This document shows, piece by piece, positions 16,619 to 22,446 of a stretch of DNA of 22,446 nucleotides. The translations under genes were made by a program, and so were the position numbers. The stretch is from CAZAFL01 sp964484465 (GTDB lineage Bacteria > Bacteroidota > Ignavibacteria > UBA10030 > SZUA-254). Where the stretch lies: contig CAZAFL010000038.1 in the NCBI GenBank assembly GCA_964484465.1, positions 1 through 22,446 on the forward strand. The letters are read 5' to 3'. Numbering within the stretch: the first letter of the stretch is position 1; each line of letters starts with the position of its first letter. A model generated the notes under the pieces. That model searched no databases, was not told the origin of the DNA, and worked only from the letters and a program-made list of their open reading frames with translations.

Positions 16619-17383
16619 TTGGCTGAAATAAAAAAAATATATTCTTACTTAGGCGATCTTGAACGAAGGATCAGAGTTGCATTAACCAGCTTTGTTTTCC
16701 TTTTCCTGCTCGGCACGTTTATTGCCGGAATCGGTATCGAAAAAATACGCAACTTCACCGCTTCAACAAGGCCCGAGCTCCTAACCCTATTCGGGGTTGT
16801 CTCTGTGGCAGTCATGTTAGCACTGATGATCAGGATCAGCAAAGCAAGCTGGGTTGAGGAGTTCCATCTGAGGATAGATAAGAGCATCTTTGGCTTCCTT
16901 CAGCGGACGAACGAAATTATCTTCGGTGCACTTGCATTTGCGCTAAAGCCTGAGGAACGGACCGACCTCGATAAGATGGAAGCTACCAGGCAGAATCTCG
17001 TTGTTCAATCGATCTTTGCTTCACTCTCAAACGATACCGACCTCTTTGAAAACTTTTTGAAGACCAAGATTTTCCGCAACTGGACGATGTACTGGATCAT
17101 GGTGTATGGCACCATCACTTTCTTGTCCCTTACTATCCTTTCATTTGTTTTTGTCGCTCTCGGTCTCGACCCGTACGCAAAAATGCTCTTCACCATCTAC
17201 TGGCTCCTCACGGCATTACATTTGGGTATAGTCCTCTCGCTCGGTCACCGACTGGTGCGGATGAGCAAGCGCGCGGTAGATTCCATGGTGGCAAGTCATA
17301 AGGGCCAGATAGCCGATACTCTTCGACGTCATATGCACGTAGAAGAGGAAGATGTCGAAGAAGCAGACGTTATCATGGATTGA
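16619..17383 (+). CDS. Hypothetical four-helix inner-membrane protein
   Basis: I do not recognise this 254-residue protein. Four hydrophobic segments are visible: VALTSFVFLFLLGTFIAGI, LLTLFGVVSVAVMLALMI, MYWIMVYGTITFLSLTILSFVFVALGL and MLFTIYWLLTALHLGIVLSL. Between helices 2 and 3 lies a hydrophilic stretch of about 80 residues with amphipathic helices, and the C-terminus is a cytoplasmic tail rich in Glu and Asp (HVEEEDVEEADVIMD). The likely start is TTG at 16619 with TAGGAG about 11 nt upstream; a TTG at 16586 would add 11 residues but lacks a ribosome site. It is transcribed divergently from the P-loop ATPase. They might be functionally linked, with the ATPase sensing and the membrane protein acting, but only adjacency supports that. 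Confidence 0.65.
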   Translation: MAEIKKIYSYLGDLERRIRVALTSFVFLFLLGTFIAGIGIEKIRNFTASTRPELLTLFGVVSVAVMLALMIRISKASWVEEFHLRIDKSIFGFLQRTNEIIFGALAFALKPEERTDLDKMEATRQNLVVQSIFASLSNDTDLFENFLKTKIFRNWTMYWIMVYGTITFLSLTILSFVFVALGLDPYAKMLFTIYWLLTALHLGIVLSLGHRLVRMSKRAVDSMVASHKGQIADTLRRHMHVEEEDVEEADVIMD

Positions 17384-17467
17384 TAATAATTTTCAGCGCC
17401 TTACCCTCTTTTAAAACCACTTACTGTAGCAACCTTTTCTGTTCTGCTTCAAGACAACGCAAAACCC

Positions 17468-17492
17468 GTCACGCTGAGCGATAGTCGAAGGG
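17468..17492 (-). repeat. REP-like intergenic repeat, inverted copy
   Basis: On the minus strand it reads CCCTTCGACTAT then CGCTCAGCGTGAC, matching the element at 4526-4553 apart from three nucleotides of length and a few substitutions. It lies between the membrane-protein gene and the OmpA gene. The two copies are in opposite orientation. Confidence 0.45.
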
Positions 17493-17594
17493 TGTTCTGA
17501 GCAAGATGAGCAAGCATCATTTCGTTTCGGTTGTTGATTCTGAATTGGATTCTCTTTACCTTGCCAATCATCGACCATTACGGGGAAAAACTTT

Positions 17595-19070
17595 ATGAAA
17601 CTCTCGACAACATTTACATTAATTACACTGGCGCTCACTCTGCGGGCGGGACTCTTTGCTCAGGCGAGCGATTACAATGTTAAATTTGGCCTGCAGTTTA
17701 ACGGCGCGATACCTGCAAATGAATTCGGCATGGACAAGGGGTTGAAGTATTCGTACGTTGGCCGCGCGCTCACACGGTTTGGGCTGGGTTCTATGTTTCA
17801 GCTTGAGCTCGGTGCCGGCTATGGCTCACTTGCCGGAATCGATTTCCAACATCAATACTACCGTACAGAAATCATCCCCTTTGACGCCAGGCTTCTGCTC
17901 AACCTTATGACGGACGAACCCACGTATCCATATCTTTACGCCGGATTCGGAGGTCTCAGCTATAAGGTAACGCAATTCCCCAAAAGTGTTTCCCCTCAGC
18001 CGGTCAATAAGGATGGCGTTACAGGAGTTGTTCCTGCCGGCATCGGCGTTGAAATTGCCGCAACTGATAATCTTCACATCGACCTGAGCGGAGGCGTGAA
18101 CTACTCTCTTACCGACGATTTGAATTATTTTCGTGAGGGAAGCCCGAAGGATGCATATTACAGCGGCGGTCTTGGAATTCTTTTTGTGACCGGGGGGAGC
18201 AGCGCCGACAACGACCATGACGGACTCACCAACAAGGAAGAAAAAGAACTCGGCACAGACCCGAACAATGCCGACACCGACGGCGACGGGTTAAGTGACG
18301 GCGACGAGGTCCTCAAATACCATACCGACCCGCTGAAAGCGGATACTGACGGCGATGGATTAAGCGATGGAGACGAAGTCATGAAGTATCATACCAACCC
18401 GTTGAAAGCGGATACCGACGGTGATGGATTGAGCGACGGCGACGAAGTGTTGAAATATCATACCGACCCGTTGAAAGTGGATACCGACGGCGATGGGCTA
18501 AGCGACGGCGATGAAGTGTTGAAGTACCATACCGATCCGTTAAAGACAGACACCGACGGCGACGGGTTAAGCGACGGCGATGAAGTATTGAAATACCGGA
18601 CTAACCCGCTGAAGGTGGATTCGGATGGTGGCGGTGTTAACGACGCGCAGGAGATTGCCAACGGCACGAACCCGATGGACAAATCCGATGATTATCCGAA
18701 AAAAGAACAGGAGCTGAAGCCGGAAGTAGGTGTACCGATTGTTCTCGAAGGAATTGTCTTCAGGAGCGGCAGTGCGGATATAGGTCCTTCATCCGAAGAC
18801 ATTTTGGCGCAGGCGTTTAATACACTCGACCGCCATCCCGAGATTGAAGTTGAGATTCAGGGACACACGGACAACACCGGACTGCATTACCTGAACATGA
18901 ATCTCTCGAAGCGCCGCGCTGAATCGGTGAAGAGCTGGCTTGTCCGAAAAGGGATTGCTCCCGGAAGGATTACCACAAAAGGTTTCGGTCCCGATAAGCC
19001 TGTAGCGCCAAATACGACACCCGAGGGCAAGCAAAAGAACCGCCGTATAGAATTCTTAAGAACAAGGTAA
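17595..19070 (+). CDS. OmpA-family protein with thrombospondin type-3 repeats
   Basis: A 491-residue outer-membrane protein. A signal peptide (1-22, ending GLFAQ) precedes an eight-strand-type beta-barrel (about 25-200: FGLQFNGAIP, MFQLELGAGYGSL, FDARLLLNLM, YLYAGFGGLSYKV, LGILFVTGG). Residues about 205-365 are Ca-binding TSP3 repeats: a leading DNDHDGLTNKEE unit, five near-identical 23-residue units (DTDGDGLSDGDEVLKYHTDP) and a degenerate DSDGGGVNDAQE unit. Residues about 385-491 form an OmpA peptidoglycan-binding domain (FRSGSADI, IQGHTDNTG, LSKRRAESVKSWLV, NRRIEFLRTR) with the expected Asp in HTDNTG and the Arg pair near the C-terminus. It should anchor the outer membrane to peptidoglycan across an extended linker rigidified by calcium. 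It is monocistronic with a strong terminator. Confidence 0.93.
   Translation: MKLSTTFTLITLALTLRAGLFAQASDYNVKFGLQFNGAIPANEFGMDKGLKYSYVGRALTRFGLGSMFQLELGAGYGSLAGIDFQHQYYRTEIIPFDARLLLNLMTDEPTYPYLYAGFGGLSYKVTQFPKSVSPQPVNKDGVTGVVPAGIGVEIAATDNLHIDLSGGVNYSLTDDLNYFREGSPKDAYYSGGLGILFVTGGSSADNDHDGLTNKEEKELGTDPNNADTDGDGLSDGDEVLKYHTDPLKADTDGDGLSDGDEVMKYHTNPLKADTDGDGLSDGDEVLKYHTDPLKVDTDGDGLSDGDEVLKYHTDPLKTDTDGDGLSDGDEVLKYRTNPLKVDSDGGGVNDAQEIANGTNPMDKSDDYPKKEQELKPEVGVPIVLEGIVFRSGSADIGPSSEDILAQAFNTLDRHPEIEVEIQGHTDNTGLHYLNMNLSKRRAESVKSWLVRKGIAPGRITTKGFGPDKPVAPNTTPEGKQKNRRIEFLRTR
18273..18617 (+). repeat. Five tandem 69-bp units (TSP3 linker)
   Basis: Units begin at 18273, 18342, 18411, 18480 and 18549. Each encodes 23 residues starting DTDGDGLSDGDEV and ending DPLK or NPLK plus one residue. 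The units differ mostly at synonymous sites (GAC/GAT, GGC/GGT, TTA/TTG/CTA), with a few conservative amino-acid changes (M for V/L, N for D, R for H). Confidence 0.9.
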
Positions 19071-19086
19071 TAATCTTGACCTCAAA

Positions 19087-19126
19087 CCGTGCCTCTGCGA
19101 GTTGCAGGGGCACGGTTTTATTTTTC
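19087..19126 (+). terminator. Rho-independent terminator of the OmpA gene
   Basis: A 12-bp stem, CCGTGCCTCTGC / GCAGGGGCACGG with one T-G pair, closes a GAGTT loop and is followed by TTTTATTTTT. It lies 16 nt after the stop codon and ends at the scaffold gap. Confidence 0.9.
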
Positions 19127-19226
19127 NNNNNNNNNNNNNNNNNNNNNNNNNNNNNNNNNNNNNNNNNNNNNNNNNNNNNNNNNNNNNNNNNNNNNNNNNN
19201 NNNNNNNNNNNNNNNNNNNNNNNNNN
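19127..19226. other. Scaffold gap (100 N)
   Basis: Exactly 100 N, the usual placeholder for a join of unknown length between two contigs. Order and distance across it depend on read pairing and are not shown by the sequence. Frames that run through it are artefacts. Confidence 0.98.
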
Positions 19227-19470
19227 CCGCATCCGGGCAGTTGACACTCACCTCACAGATTATTACATTCACTGACATCATACCCGGAAGTGCATTTCTT
19301 TCATCTTTCGGGAGGGGGGAAAAGTAGAATTTAGTTACCATAAGCGTAATGTAAGCTGATTTTTTAAGACAAGTAAGATTAAATGGTGCAACATTACATC
19401 TTACGAAAGAAAAAACTATGCAAGATTTCGATAACACGGAAGTTGGGACCCATAGCCGAAAAGGACATAT

Positions 19471-20088
19471 ATGAAAAACACTGAACTTGCAGAGCTATTA
19501 CTCACAACCCTATATGACAACGCTGAAACGGAAGGGCATGGGAAGATCGTCGTTTTGGACAATGTCGCCAAACAGTTTGGCGTCACTGATCGAATGAAAA
19601 TCTTCAATCTTGCCAAGTATTTGGAATCAAGAGGCATGATACATCCAATCTATGCAGGCTCTGGGACACTTGCTCGTATTACCGGCGAAGGCGCAATTTT
19701 CGTGGAACGCGGTGGCGATACTGGTATTATACCTAAGTATCGCAAGGAACCAAACTCGTTCGTTGTCAATATTGATAGCAGCACAAGGATTTACGGCGAC
19801 GTGTCAAATAGCACAGTTGCAGTCAATTCACCCGGAAGCACCCAATCTGTGTTGACTAAGAATGAGATTGGACAACTGCTTACCGAGATTGTTAAGGTCC
19901 TTAATTCTGACACCTCGCTAAGCAAGACCAAATTAGCAGATGCCTTACAGGACATCGAGACGCTCAAGTTGCAACTTGCGAGAAGTTCACGGAGCAAAAG
20001 CGTAATTGAAGCAATCTTAATAAATCTAGCAAACATCGCTTCTATCGGATCCTTTATTGCCCAAGTATCACCTTTAATTCTTAAATGA
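19471..20088 (+). CDS. Hypothetical protein: winged-helix-like N-terminus, hydrophobic C-terminus
   Basis: I do not recognise this 205-residue protein. Residues 1-85 look like a winged helix: helices in ELAELLLTTLYDNAE, NVAKQFGVTDRMKIFNLAKYLESRGMI, then a wing (PIYAGSGTLARITGEGAIFVE). Residues 96-125 form a polar strand-rich segment with V/I alternation (FVVNIDSSTRIYGDVSNSTVAV). Residues 130-172 are a probable coiled coil (EIGQLLTEIVKVLNSD...LADALQDIETLKLQLA). Residues 178-204 are hydrophobic (VIEAILINLANIASIGSFIAQVSPLIL). Similar layouts occur in small accessory proteins of phage-defence or integron cassette type, but that is only an impression. AAGGA lies 7 nt before the ATG. Its 3' end is 15 nt from the attC-like element. 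Confidence 0.7.
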   Translation: MKNTELAELLLTTLYDNAETEGHGKIVVLDNVAKQFGVTDRMKIFNLAKYLESRGMIHPIYAGSGTLARITGEGAIFVERGGDTGIIPKYRKEPNSFVVNIDSSTRIYGDVSNSTVAVNSPGSTQSVLTKNEIGQLLTEIVKVLNSDTSLSKTKLADALQDIETLKLQLARSSRSKSVIEAILINLANIASIGSFIAQVSPLILK

Positions 20089-20103
20089 CCATTCGGCTAC
20101 GGC

Positions 20104-20303
20104 GCATAACAAGCGCAAAAACGTCGCTGGTTTGAAGAGCCAAAGTCCTAAGAGGGCGGCTCAGCATGTTTGCCAGACGTCGTGACGGCGATTCGCTTCG
20201 TCCCGCCAAAGAGCGAGATCGCACAACTTCGCAGAGCACGGCAAACGCACGCTTGCAACTATTGGCGCGGCTCGTGCTTTGTGCTTCTAGCTCTACGTTA
20301 GGC
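20104..20303 (+). other. Candidate integron attC-like recombination site
   Basis: The ends read GCATAAC (20104-20110, R''-like) and GTTAGGC (20297-20303, an exact GTTRRRY R' box); they are complementary at six of seven positions. Directly inside, AAGCGCAAA (20111-20119) pairs with TTTGTGCTT (20278-20286) over nine positions with one G-T pair. Further inside GTTTGCC (20168-20174) pairs with GGCAAAC (20240-20246). It lies between two same-strand genes, 15 nt after one stop and 37 nt before the next start, as cassette sites do. Against it: the length (200 nt) is at the upper limit, the R''-L'' spacer is absent while the R'-L' spacer is 10 nt, and no integrase is in the window. Confidence 0.42.
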
Positions 20304-20340
20304 GTCATTGTGTGCCACCTAAGAAAGGGACTCGAAATCT

Positions 20341-20967
20341 ATGAACGTCGGATGCATTAGTCTCGGCTCGATTTACAATGAAATCCAAATGTGTTATCCA
20401 AAAGGTTGTTCCCCACCTCCGCTTCCAGAAAGGGATGAAAAACCTTACGTGAATTATAGGAAATCTTACAAACAAGTCATCAAGGAAGTCCCACAGACCA
20501 ACGGGGTTTATCTTTGGTACGCAATCAAACCAGCGAATCAAGTTGAGTACATCTACGTTGGTGAATCCCATGACAACAAATCAGGATTGCGCGGAAGGCT
20601 AGACGATGAATTCCGAAGAATCTATCATGGTTTTTGGGCGACTGTTTTTTCAACTGATAAATACCTTGATGAGGCTATCACTGTTTTCGGCGATCGCTCG
20701 CGGTATAATCCGAAGAAATCGTACGAGACGGACATTCGTAACGACTACGAACGACGTGGTGCGACACACGTTGTTTTTTGCCACGACGTTCCTCATCAAC
20801 TCGACGTTATTACCGTTCAAAACGATTTGATCCAGCTATTCGATAATCCTCGCGGTAACATCAAGGATGTTCGTGCAAAACCTTGGCCGATATCCCAACT
20901 GTCAGCAGAAGCGAAGGTGATCTACAATTCATTCTGTCAAGTGGTACAATCTTTACGCAACACTTAG
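20341..20967 (+). CDS. GIY-YIG-like domain protein, possibly catalytically altered
   Basis: A 208-residue protein. Residues about 52-175 fit a GIY-YIG nuclease fold: NGVYLWY (GVY at 55-57), EYIYVGES (YVG at 72-74), LRGRLDDEF with the conserved Arg at R86, and a late helix VQNDLIQLFDNPRGN matching the usual E-x-x-L-I...P-x-x-N pattern. In that helix the metal-binding Glu position reads Gln (Q160); N173 is kept. If my alignment is right, cleavage may be lost and the protein may only bind nucleic acid. The N-terminal 50 residues (with CSPPPLPERD) and the C-terminal 30 have no recognised domain. The ATG follows 37 nt after the attC-like element, without a clear ribosome site. It may be a mobile gene cassette. 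Confidence 0.65.
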   Translation: MNVGCISLGSIYNEIQMCYPKGCSPPPLPERDEKPYVNYRKSYKQVIKEVPQTNGVYLWYAIKPANQVEYIYVGESHDNKSGLRGRLDDEFRRIYHGFWATVFSTDKYLDEAITVFGDRSRYNPKKSYETDIRNDYERRGATHVVFCHDVPHQLDVITVQNDLIQLFDNPRGNIKDVRAKPWPISQLSAEAKVIYNSFCQVVQSLRNT

Positions 20968-21192
20968 CGGTTGCACACAACGAATGCCAAGGAGTGGTAA
21001 TAACATCACTGAAAAATAAACCCATGGAAGTTAAAGCCTCGCTCAATGTGTCTGGTCACGATAATGAGTCTAATTGTGGTTCGCTCCCACATTGCATTGT
21101 TACCACACACGTTGACAAAAAATTGTGGTCGTCCAAAAATGACAACCACACACAATTCCCCCATTCATCAACAAGCGACAAGGAGGTTTATC

Positions 21193-21771
21193 ATGACACG
21201 TGCGAGATTCTGTTTCAGTAACTTGATCACGGCTCTTGTGGTCGGCGGTCTCATCATTGGCATTTGCGCCTGTGCCGGCGAGAGTCCGGAGTTACAGCCT
21301 CTGAGGGACAAGGTGAAACACTTGGAGGAGATACAAGCCGCGATTGAGAAGAACCTTGTTAACTTCGATACTCTCGATTTTGTGGTCTTCACCAATCAGC
21401 AATGGACACGATTGCATGAAAGCCATGCAAAGGACATCAAGGTGTACTGGCCCGACGGGCACATGACGCAGGGTATCGACGTGCATATCGCAGACCTCAG
21501 CGCCATGTTTGTCTATGCGCCCGACACGAGAATAAAGATGCACCCGATCCGGTTTGGTTCTGGAAACATGACCGCCGTAACCGGCGTGTTCGAGGGAACA
21601 TTCACCAAACCTATGCCCATCGGCGGCGGGAAGTTCATCAAGCCGACAGGCAAAGCATTCAAGATGCCGATGTGTACCATCGGAATCTGGGGTCCTGACG
21701 GTACAATGACCGAGGAGCATCTCTTCTGGGATAACCAGACGTACATGAAGCAAATCGGCCTGGCGAAATGA
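21193..21771 (+). CDS. SnoaL/NTF2-like lipoprotein
   Basis: A 192-residue secreted protein. The N-terminus (MTRARFCFSNLITALVVGGLIIGICACAGES) looks like a lipoprotein signal, with IC-A-C as an imperfect lipobox. Residues about 28-50 are a short helix (LQPLRDKVKHLEEIQAAIEKNL). The rest resembles a SnoaL/ester-cyclase type NTF2 fold: LHESHAKDIKVYWPDGHMTQGIDVHIADLSAMF, RIKMHPIRFGSGNMTAVTGVFEGTF and MCTIGIWGPDGTMTEEHLFWDNQTYMKQIGL. Proteins of this type bind small hydrophobic ligands, and many are non-enzymatic. The frame is open 49 codons upstream, but the ATG at 21193 has an AGGAGG ribosome site 6 nt away and starts the signal sequence, so the upstream part is non-coding. The substrate is unknown. 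Confidence 0.8.
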   Translation: MTRARFCFSNLITALVVGGLIIGICACAGESPELQPLRDKVKHLEEIQAAIEKNLVNFDTLDFVVFTNQQWTRLHESHAKDIKVYWPDGHMTQGIDVHIADLSAMFVYAPDTRIKMHPIRFGSGNMTAVTGVFEGTFTKPMPIGGGKFIKPTGKAFKMPMCTIGIWGPDGTMTEEHLFWDNQTYMKQIGLAK

Positions 21772-21870
21772 ACTCGGCCGGGGATTTTCTGAGCGACGCT
21801 GGCAATTTTAGCTCGCTTGCATTCAACCCCTTGTTTGTCTATTTTAACTGCCGTAACCGGATGATGCGCT

Positions 21871-22260
21871 ATGAACCTTCAAACTGAGTCAAAGGGAACC
21901 TACCTGTATGCAGTCCTTTCTGGGACGTATACACTCTCCGAAGCGAAGAGTCTCGCCTTTCGCGCGTTCGACATATGCAAAGAGTACAACCTGACAAAAA
22001 TACTGTTCGATGCCCGCACCCTGCACGGCTCTCCCACGATCATGGAACGCTACGAGTATGTGACCTCCATCGTCGAAGCCGTTCAGCAAAAATTTGCATC
22101 GAACCTCGGCGCCATGAAATTCGCCTTCGTCGGATATACGCCCCTTATCGACCCGCATAAATTCGGAGAAACCGTTGCTACCAACCGCGGATTAAATGTG
22201 AAAGTCACAAGCGACCTCGCCGAAGCCTGTACATTTCTCGGCATCGAACCCCCGGTGTAA
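21871..22260 (+). CDS. STAS/SpoIIAA-like protein
   Basis: A 129-residue soluble protein with the layout of SpoIIAA-like/STAS folds: YLYAVLSGTYTLSEAKSLAFRAFDICKEYNLTKILFDARTLHGSP (strand, helix, strand ending in a D-x-R loop), then ERYEYVTSIVEAVQQKF, MKFAFVGYTPLIDPHKFGETVATNRGLNVKVTSDLAEACTFLGI. Such short proteins are common in Bacteroidota and may act as anti-anti-sigma-like or lipid-binding modules. The Ser phosphorylated in true SpoIIAA is not evident. The ATG has no strong ribosome site. It is the last protein gene before the tRNA. Confidence 0.7.
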   Translation: MNLQTESKGTYLYAVLSGTYTLSEAKSLAFRAFDICKEYNLTKILFDARTLHGSPTIMERYEYVTSIVEAVQQKFASNLGAMKFAFVGYTPLIDPHKFGETVATNRGLNVKVTSDLAEACTFLGIEPPV

Positions 22261-22320
22261 AGAATACGGAAGCGGTAATCATCTTTCCAATCAGTTTCAC
22301 CAGACACCCTCGAAGACCGC

Positions 22321-22351
22321 TTGAATCTCCTCTCACATTTTTGTATCTTAG
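22321..22351 (+). promoter_or_regulatory. Possible promoter for tRNA-Arg
   Basis: TTG (22321-22323), a 20-nt spacer and TATCTTAG (22344-22351), ending 38 nt before the tRNA. It resembles the Bacteroidota -33/-7 pattern and the element at 11350-11379. This is motif evidence only. Confidence 0.3.
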
Positions 22352-22389
22352 TCCTGCCCTTCCGTATCGGAATTCAATAATAGCAGTGC

Positions 22390-22446
22390 GCGCCCATAGC
22401 TCAATTGGATAGAGCATCAGCCTACGGAGCTGAGGGTTGGGGGTTC
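22390..22446 (+). tRNA. tRNA-Arg (anticodon ACG), cut by the window end
   Basis: The first 57 nt of a tRNA are present: acceptor 5' strand GCGCCCA, TA, D-arm GCTC/GAGC, anticodon stem TCAGC/GCTGA with loop CTACGGA (anticodon ACG at 22424-22426, decoding CGN Arg codons), a variable loop and the start of the T-arm GGGGGTTC. The 3' acceptor strand lies outside the window. Confidence 0.93.

Larger units (their letters stand above)
19071..19470. other. 400-bp non-genic stretch holding a terminator and the scaffold gap
   Basis: It contains the OmpA terminator, 100 N, and 244 bp of the second contig before the next gene. A plus-strand frame runs out of the gap to a TAG at 19325-19327 and encodes about 32 residues (ASGQLTLTSQIITFTDIIPG...). 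It might be the end of a gene lost in the gap, but there is too little to judge. A 7-bp inverted repeat GTAATGT / ACATTAC (about 19348-19398) was also noted. Confidence 0.4.

Noticed and set aside
18158..18682. Ser/Pro-rich open frames on the minus strand over the TSP3 repeats
   Set aside because: They are the antisense reading of the 69-bp tandem units; the plus-strand OmpA/TSP3 protein explains the region fully.
19076..19327. Open frames running through the N gap on both strands
   Set aside because: The reading continues only because N was treated as non-stop; the two sides belong to different contigs.
19442..19448. GTTGGGA as an R' box in front of the winged-helix gene
   Set aside because: It matches six of seven positions of GTTRRRY, but no complementary R'' or stem is visible upstream.
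20968..21192. A second attC-like site after the GIY-YIG gene
   Set aside because: I looked for paired R''/R' boxes; only short repeats (AATTGTGGT twice, CCACACAC twice) are present, and no GTTRRRY box with a matching partner was found.
20969..21192. N-terminal extension of the SnoaL-like protein back to 21046
   Set aside because: The AGGAGG site 6 nt before 21193 and the signal sequence starting there show the true start.
1..22446. CRISPR arrays, transposases, integrases and rRNA genes
   Set aside because: No regularly spaced direct repeats with unique spacers, no DDE or tyrosine/serine recombinase motifs and no rRNA segments were seen; the only tandem array is the coding TSP3 repeat.

Overview
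The window looks like a metagenome-derived scaffold from the Ignavibacteria/Chlorobi side of the Bacteroidota (FCB) group. The main evidence is three secreted proteins ending in a type IX secretion (T9SS) C-terminal sorting domain of the NYPNPFNPST...VRKMVLMK type. Supporting evidence is an OmpA protein with thrombospondin type-3 repeats, a small outer-membrane barrel, and a few possible TTG-N19/20-TAnnTT promoters. A run of exactly 100 N (19127-19226) joins two contigs, so genes on either side of it are not proven neighbours.

Left part, minus strand (36-5152): a small outer-membrane barrel gene with a clear terminator, two T9SS-exported BNR/sialidase-like proteins whose 3' ends and downstream hairpins are near-identical copies, and a two-gene unit (secreted carboxypeptidase-regulatory-like protein plus an unknown one-helix membrane protein).

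Centre, plus strand (5626-14543): a bifunctional trehalose-6-phosphate synthase/phosphatase, then a signalling block. In that block a DUF2378 (TIGR02265)-like protein, a triple-PAS NarX-type histidine kinase and a NarL-type response regulator are coupled by ATGA overlaps. Two stand-alone receiver-domain proteins and a third, larger T9SS-exported protein follow. A structured terminator closes the block.

Right of centre (14668-19070): a P-loop ATPase resembling the Sll1717 family (minus), a divergent four-helix membrane protein (plus), and the OmpA/TSP3 protein with five 69-bp tandem units and a strong terminator.

After the gap (19227-22446) the content looks accessory. It holds an unknown winged-helix-like protein, a 200-bp element with the end structure of an integron attC site, a GIY-YIG-like protein in which the catalytic Glu appears to be Gln, a SnoaL/NTF2-like lipoprotein, a STAS/SpoIIAA-like protein, and the first 57 nt of a tRNA-Arg(ACG) cut by the window end.

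The most promising leads are the DUF2378-kinase-multi-receiver module, the attC-like element with its flanking cassette-like genes, and the duplicated T9SS tail plus palindrome. No CRISPR array, rRNA, transposase or integrase gene was seen.
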